A DNA stretch of 64,000 nt. Source: Halocaridina rubra. Taxonomy: Eukaryota > Arthropoda > Malacostraca > Decapoda > Atyidae. Made by a program: the position numbers and the translations under genes. Below, piece by piece: positions 58,181 through 64,000 of this stretch. Each line of letters opens with the position of its first letter. The first letter of the stretch is position 1. Below the pieces are notes generated by a model. That model was not told the origin of the DNA. It did no database searches and saw only the letters and a list, made by a program, of their open reading frames with translations. The stretch covers positions 21,001 to 85,000 of the forward strand of contig JAXCGZ010005729.1 of the NCBI GenBank assembly GCA_037179515.1, in the 5' to 3' direction.

Positions 58181-58449
58181 GTACATCCAAATGTATTTAA
58201 CATAGAAAATATTTTTCGATAGAAAACATAAATATTAAAAACATGATTATATCCAAATGTTTTTAAAAGGGAATAAATTAGTTAGGATAAAAATGTGTAA
58301 ATATCAAAAACATGTATGTAATATTCAATGTATTCCAAAGGAAAATAATATTTTTTGCCGAGATTAATTATATCTCCCTTATTTTTAGGAGAATATGCAA
58401 ATTGTGAGACATGAATGTCATTATATAGTGGTGTCGCTGATTTCCTACT

Positions 58450-58530
58450 ATGTGTCATGTGTTAAACCCCATTTGGTTGGGGATAGACACTTACGTGTTG
58501 GAGGTCGGGAATAAAGGCTGGATAATGGAT
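58450..58530 (-). mobile_element. SINE family A tail fragment
   Basis: GTGTTAAACCCCATTTGG, TAGACACTTACGTGTTGGAG and AATAAAGGCTGGAT: partial minus copy. Confidence 0.55.
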
Positions 58531-58674
58531 AGAATGGCATATACTTGGTATCCAGTCTTTTTGAAAGGAACAAAAAGTAATGGTGGAATCAAATCACCTT
58601 TAATGTTGTTTATGAGAATATATGAGACACGAATTTCATGTATAGTGTTGTAATATAATTGCATTTGTATATGA

Positions 58675-58930
58675 ATGTGACACCAGGACTAGCCCAAAAA
58701 AGAAAACAAAACAAATTGCCTTCATCGGAAATGGGTGAGAAGAAAACATAAAGGGAAACACATATGGAAGGGATTATAAGAGATGTGTAACGAATATCCA
58801 AAAATATTCGGTGTTGATGTAGGCATATAGATAAAACCGTAACGGAAGGATGATTTAACATCAAATTGTCCTGAACAGCCCTATTTAGGTCCAAAAGACC
58901 TTCAGCTGTAGTACCGCAATGGGAGGCTGG
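58675..58930. mobile_element. Single arm related to the foldback element at 9784-10622
   Basis: TGACACCAGGACTAGCCC, then GAAGGGATTATAAGAGATGT and AACGAATATCC match the left arm at 9784-9930. The other arm is not present. The stretch 62808-62820 (GTCCTGGTATCACA) shows the same terminus inverted, 4 kb away. Confidence 0.6.
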
Positions 58931-59062
58931 CATTTGTTTTCCAATGTTTTATATACTTGATCAAGTACCTGGTAGAAGCAAAACATCTTCAAAGTCTTAG
59001 GATAAAATTGAAATTACAAGGCATTCATTTATTGCACTGATATCTCATGACATCGTAAAAAA

Positions 59063-59093
<31 letters not shown>

Positions 59094-59099
59094 ATTAAG

Positions 59100-59275
<176 letters not shown>

Positions 59276-59394
59276 ATCTTGACCCACACAGTGGAGAGGA
59301 CTCAGTCGAGGCAAGTTTCCTAGACTGCGTACAAGGGAATTTCCCTACACCAACATGCACTGGAACCAACGAGGGCCAGGGGCGGGAATGAACC

Positions 59395-61555
59395 ATCGTT
59401 GCTTGATCTAGTATTCACAGATAATGTGTTGGATACTGAAAAAATTGAGTATGAACCACCAATTGGCAAGAGTAACCACTGTATGTTGTTGATGGAGTAT
59501 ATCATCATAGATGTTATGCCTGAAAGTAGAGGCACTGAGGACACGAGAAGGAACTATCCGAAAGGAGATTACATAAAAATTAATGAGCTTTTTGCGGTTA
59601 TTGAATGGAGGACCTAATTTAACAAAAAATCTGTACAAGAAATGTACGATATCTTTTGTGAGGAATATGGGAAGATAGTAGATTGTTGTATACTTTCCAC
59701 CAAAATAGGAGTTATTCATGTCATAGAGAAATGGTTCAATTAGTGTAAGAGAGCTAAAGAGTAGAGAGACAAATGCTGGAAAAGGTATAGGAGGAGAAAA
59801 AACATAAATGCCTGGCAGACTTACAAGAGAGCAAGAAATGATAACCTAAGTAAAAGAGAGGCAGAGAGAGGCTATGAAAGGGATATCACCTGAAAGGCTA
59901 AGGATAATCCCAATCTTTTCCACAGTTTATCAGAGGAAAACTGGAGGTCAAAGAACAGGATTTAAAAATAAAGAGAGCGGATGGAAGCATCGCTGCGAAG
60001 GATGAAGAGATCTATGAAGAATTGAACAAAGAGTTTCAGTCAGAATATGCAGCAGAATATACCCCTCCCCCTCAGATTGCAGAGATAAGAGCTCATGGGT
60101 TGATATTAGAGAACATCATTTTTTCAGCCACAGAGGTATACAAAGTGCTGATGGAGTTAGATGCCCATAAAGCTACAGGTCCTGATGATATATCCCCTCA
60201 TATGCTTAAGAAATGCGCTAAATCAATATCGGCGGCACTATTTATTATATTTAAAAAGACGCTGGTATCAGGGGCGATTCCAAGATGCTGGAAACAAGCG
60301 AACGTGGTACCTATCGTCAAAATGAGAAGGAGGGATACAGCTTTAAACTATGGACCTGTTTCCTTGACCAGCATAGTTTGAAAAGTTATGGAAAAACTGT
60401 TATGAAAATACATCTCTCTTTACTTGGAATCCTTCAACTTTTTGTCAGTGAGACAACATGGCTTTAGAGAAGGTAGATCAACAGTAACAAACTAATTAGA
60501 ATTTTATGATGAGGTAAGCCGAATCTTACAGGAAAGAGAGGGCTGGCAGATTGCATATTCCTAGACTTCCAGAAGGCGCTTGATACGGTCCCACACAGGA
60601 GAGTGGAAATGTTTTGGAGTGGATAAAAACTTACTTAGAAGGAAGGGAACAGAAGGTTAGGATAAGACACTCAGTGTCTGAATTGAGAAGAGTTTGTAGT
60701 GGATATCCACAGGGTTCAGTTTTAGGGCCACTTTTATTCCTTGTATAAGTAAATGACTTACCAGACTCTTTAAATTCATTCATGAATATGTTTGCAGATG
60801 GTGCTAAGATTGTGAAGAAAGTAAGTGATGAGAACAATGGTAGGGATCTTCAGGATGACTTAAATAGTCTGCATGAGTGGTCAGAAAAGTGCCTAATGAA
60901 ATTCAATACTTCTAACTGTAAGGTAATTAAAATGGGTACAAGTGCAAGACGGCCCAAGCTTGAATACTCAGTAGCAGGAGCAGAACTTCCAGAGACAGAG
61001 AATGAGAGAGATTTAGGAGTAAACATACTGGTATATTTGTCTCCAGAAATATATAAATGGCATAGTAATGGCACTATATGCTTTCTTAGCAAGTGTAAGG
61101 GTAAACTTCAGACACATGGACAAGGATATTTTCAGAAATATTTATGTAACCTATGTGAGCCCAAAGCTTGAATATGCGGTTCCCTTTTGGAATCGACACT
61201 CAAAAAAGTACATAGTTAAGCTAGAAAAAGTTCAAAGATATGTCAAGAAAGTGGTGCCAGAAATACGCAATATCAGGTATGAGGAGAGGCTGAGGGAATT
61301 AGACTTACCCTCGCTCGAAGCTAGAGGAATGAGGGGGGGATATGGTGACGGTTATTAAATTCCTTCATGGTTATGACAGAGTGGATAGGGATTGATATTT
61401 TGATATGGTTGGCACTAGAACTAGAGGTCTAAATTTGAAGTTTCGTAAGAAAACCTCTTTGTAGGATGCATGAAAGCACTGTTCTAGTGTAAGAGTAGTT
61501 GATGATTGGAATTCGCTGAGCGAGGAGATAGATAATGCTAACTCAGTCCATACAT
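59395..61555 (+). pseudogene. Longest LINE copy: endonuclease end and RT
   Basis: The frame at 59399 gives LDLVFTDNVLD and PPIGKSNHCML, the end of an APE-type endonuclease. The RT follows: VLMELDAHKATGPDDISPHM, AIPRCWKQANVVPIVK, RQHGFREGRST, then FLDFQKALDTVPH, MFADGAKIVKK (normally ADD, here ADG) and the C-terminal region. Stops and frameshifts occur near 59890, 60380, 60500, 60750 and 61358. The order endonuclease then RT and the motifs fit CR1/Jockey-type LINEs. It is dead, but defines the lineage of all FKDRYDKY fragments here. Confidence 0.88.
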
Positions 61556-62400
61556 TGTGAAGAAAGTAAGAGACGAGAACAATGGTAGGGATCTTCAGGA
61601 AGACCTAAACAGTCTGCATGAGTGATTAGGAAAGTGCCTAATGAAATTCAATACTTCTAAATGTAAAGTAATTAGAATGGGTACAAGTGCAAGAAGGCCC
61701 AAGCTTGAATACTCAATAGCAGGAGCAAAATTGCTAGAGACGGAGAATGAGAGAGATTTAGGAGTAAACATACTGGTATATTTGTCTCCAGAAATGCATA
61801 TAAATGGGATAGTAAGGGCAGCATATGCTTTCTTAGCAAGTGTAAGGGTAAACTTCAGACACATGGACAAGGAAATTTTCAGAAATATTTATGCAACCTA
61901 TGTGAGCCCAAAGCTTGAATATGCAGTCCCCTTTTGGAATCGACACTTAAAAAAGTACATAGTTAAGCTGGAAAAAGTTTAAAGACATATCACGAAAGTG
62001 GTGCCAGAAATACGCAATATCAGGTATGAGGAGAGGCTAAGGGAATTAGACTTACCATCACTCGAAGCTAGAGGAATGAGGGGGGAAATGAAGACGATTT
62101 TTAAATTCATTCATGGTTATAACAGAGGCGATAGGGATCGATATTTTGATATGGCTGGTACTAGAACTAGAGGTCTAAGTTTGAGGCTTCATAAGAAATC
62201 CTCTTTGTAGGATGTAAGAAAGTACTTTTCTAGTGTAAGAGTAGTTGATGATTGGAATTCGCTAAGCGAGGTGGTAGTTAAAGCTAACTCAATCCATAGT
62301 TTTCAGAACAAGTATGATACGTATCACTAAGCACAAAAAGGGAACCGACCAGGAGATGGAGATGCGAGCATGGCGCTTTTTCCCATAAGCACTATTAGGT
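61552..62400 (+). pseudogene. Second LINE copy in direct tandem
   Basis: Starts abruptly within the RT (codons for IVKKVRDENNGRDLQ-like sequence) and runs to the C-terminus and 3' UTR (GGAACCGACCAGGAGATGG to ACTATTAGGTAACT). It repeats 60810-61550 with few changes and adds the 3' UTR the previous copy lacks. One stop lies at 61981. Confidence 0.85.
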
Positions 62401-62414
62401 AACTACATATAGGC

Positions 62415-62815
62415 AATTACATAATTACTGTGCCAAAGTGCTAAAAACTACACCATTGAAGATCTAAAGAAGAGCAAACCTCAAAGCTATCTGCCTTACT
62501 AGGAATGAAAGCATTTTCTGAATGCCATTTTGTTCATATTACATCTTCTTCCAACCTCACTCATGATTTCGTTTTCGCATTTAATTAAAATCAAGTTAAA
62601 TATAGGATATCAATAATAATAAAATAAACACATTAACATATGTGAAAACATGAATCATATTTTACCCCTGACCCAGATTCGAACCTAAGGCACATAATTA
62701 CTGTGCCAAGGTGCTACCAACTACACCACTGAAGGTGTAAAGAAAAAGCACACCTTAAAGCTAACTGCCTTGCTAGGCATGAACGCATTTTTTCTGAATG
62801 CCCGTCCTGGTATCA
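62415..62815 (-). repeat. Diverged tRNA-like satellite units, minus orientation
   Basis: One full and one partial unit: ACATATGTGAAAACATGAAT, then GATTCGAACCTAAGGCAC (B box inverted), TGTGCCAAGGTGCTACCA and ACACCACTGAAGG. Clearly the same family as 18553-20340 but diverged, with a different loop sequence. Confidence 0.75.
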
Positions 62816-62822
62816 CACTTAT

Positions 62823-62825
<3 letters not shown>

Positions 62826-62900
<75 letters not shown>

Positions 62901-62901
62901 T

Positions 62902-62991
<90 letters not shown>
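62826..62991. repeat. (TA)n array
   Basis: AT run with two breaks. It sits at the centre of an inverted pair of satellite units. Confidence 0.96.

Positions 62992-64000
<1,009 letters not shown>

Overview
This window is invertebrate nuclear DNA, most likely from a decapod or other malacostracan crustacean. It has small exons with GT/AG introns, a very high load of (TA)n and (CT)n microsatellites, several lineages of decayed non-LTR reverse transcriptase, tRNA-derived SINEs, Tigger-like transposons and an arthropod-type chemosensory ionotropic receptor. The taxonomic call is inference from repeat style and gene content. Nothing looks bacterial or organellar, and there is no CRISPR or rRNA.

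Two host genes can be assembled exon by exon. The first, on the + strand from 20618 to 34798, is a TEX2 orthologue. It is a lipid-transfer protein of ER membrane contact sites, with an acidic/Ser-rich N-terminus, a membrane hairpin, a PH-like region and an SMP domain. Eight coding exons join in phase into 1,057 residues. A noncoding first exon must lie upstream; 782-929 is a candidate, with a CRE palindrome and a strong splice donor. The second, on the - strand from 57367 down to 50139, is an ionotropic receptor (IR, variant ionotropic glutamate receptor). Nine exons give the ligand-binding lobes, pore loop, three membrane segments and the C-terminus, about 583 residues; its 5' end is not visible. 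The two genes converge tail to tail, about 15 kb apart. One receptor exon carries a one-base frameshift in a G-rich stretch, and the same exon lies beside two decayed tandem copies of its 3' half.

Layout: 0-5.8 kb holds old LINE pieces, a tandem LINE 3' end and a 268-bp tandem repeat. 5.8-10.8 kb holds (TA)n arrays carrying three Tigger-like elements, the third with a foldback element inside. 10.8-18.4 kb is an LTR-internal-LTR-leader structure with nearly identical LTRs and almost no coding capacity. 18.4-20.5 kb is an inverted array of a 272-bp tRNA-like unit flanked by (TA)n. 20.6-34.8 kb is TEX2, with LINEs and SINEs in its introns. 34.8-50 kb is gene-poor, with many copies of one SINE family and several MITEs. 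50-57.4 kb is the receptor gene. 57.5-64 kb is LINE copies, a foldback relative and a diverged, again inverted, copy of the tRNA-like unit.

The host genes do not form an operon and have no evident functional link. The main theme of the window is how repeats shape genes: duplicated exon ends, a minisatellite that copies a splice donor, and TA arrays that sit at transposon and LINE ends.
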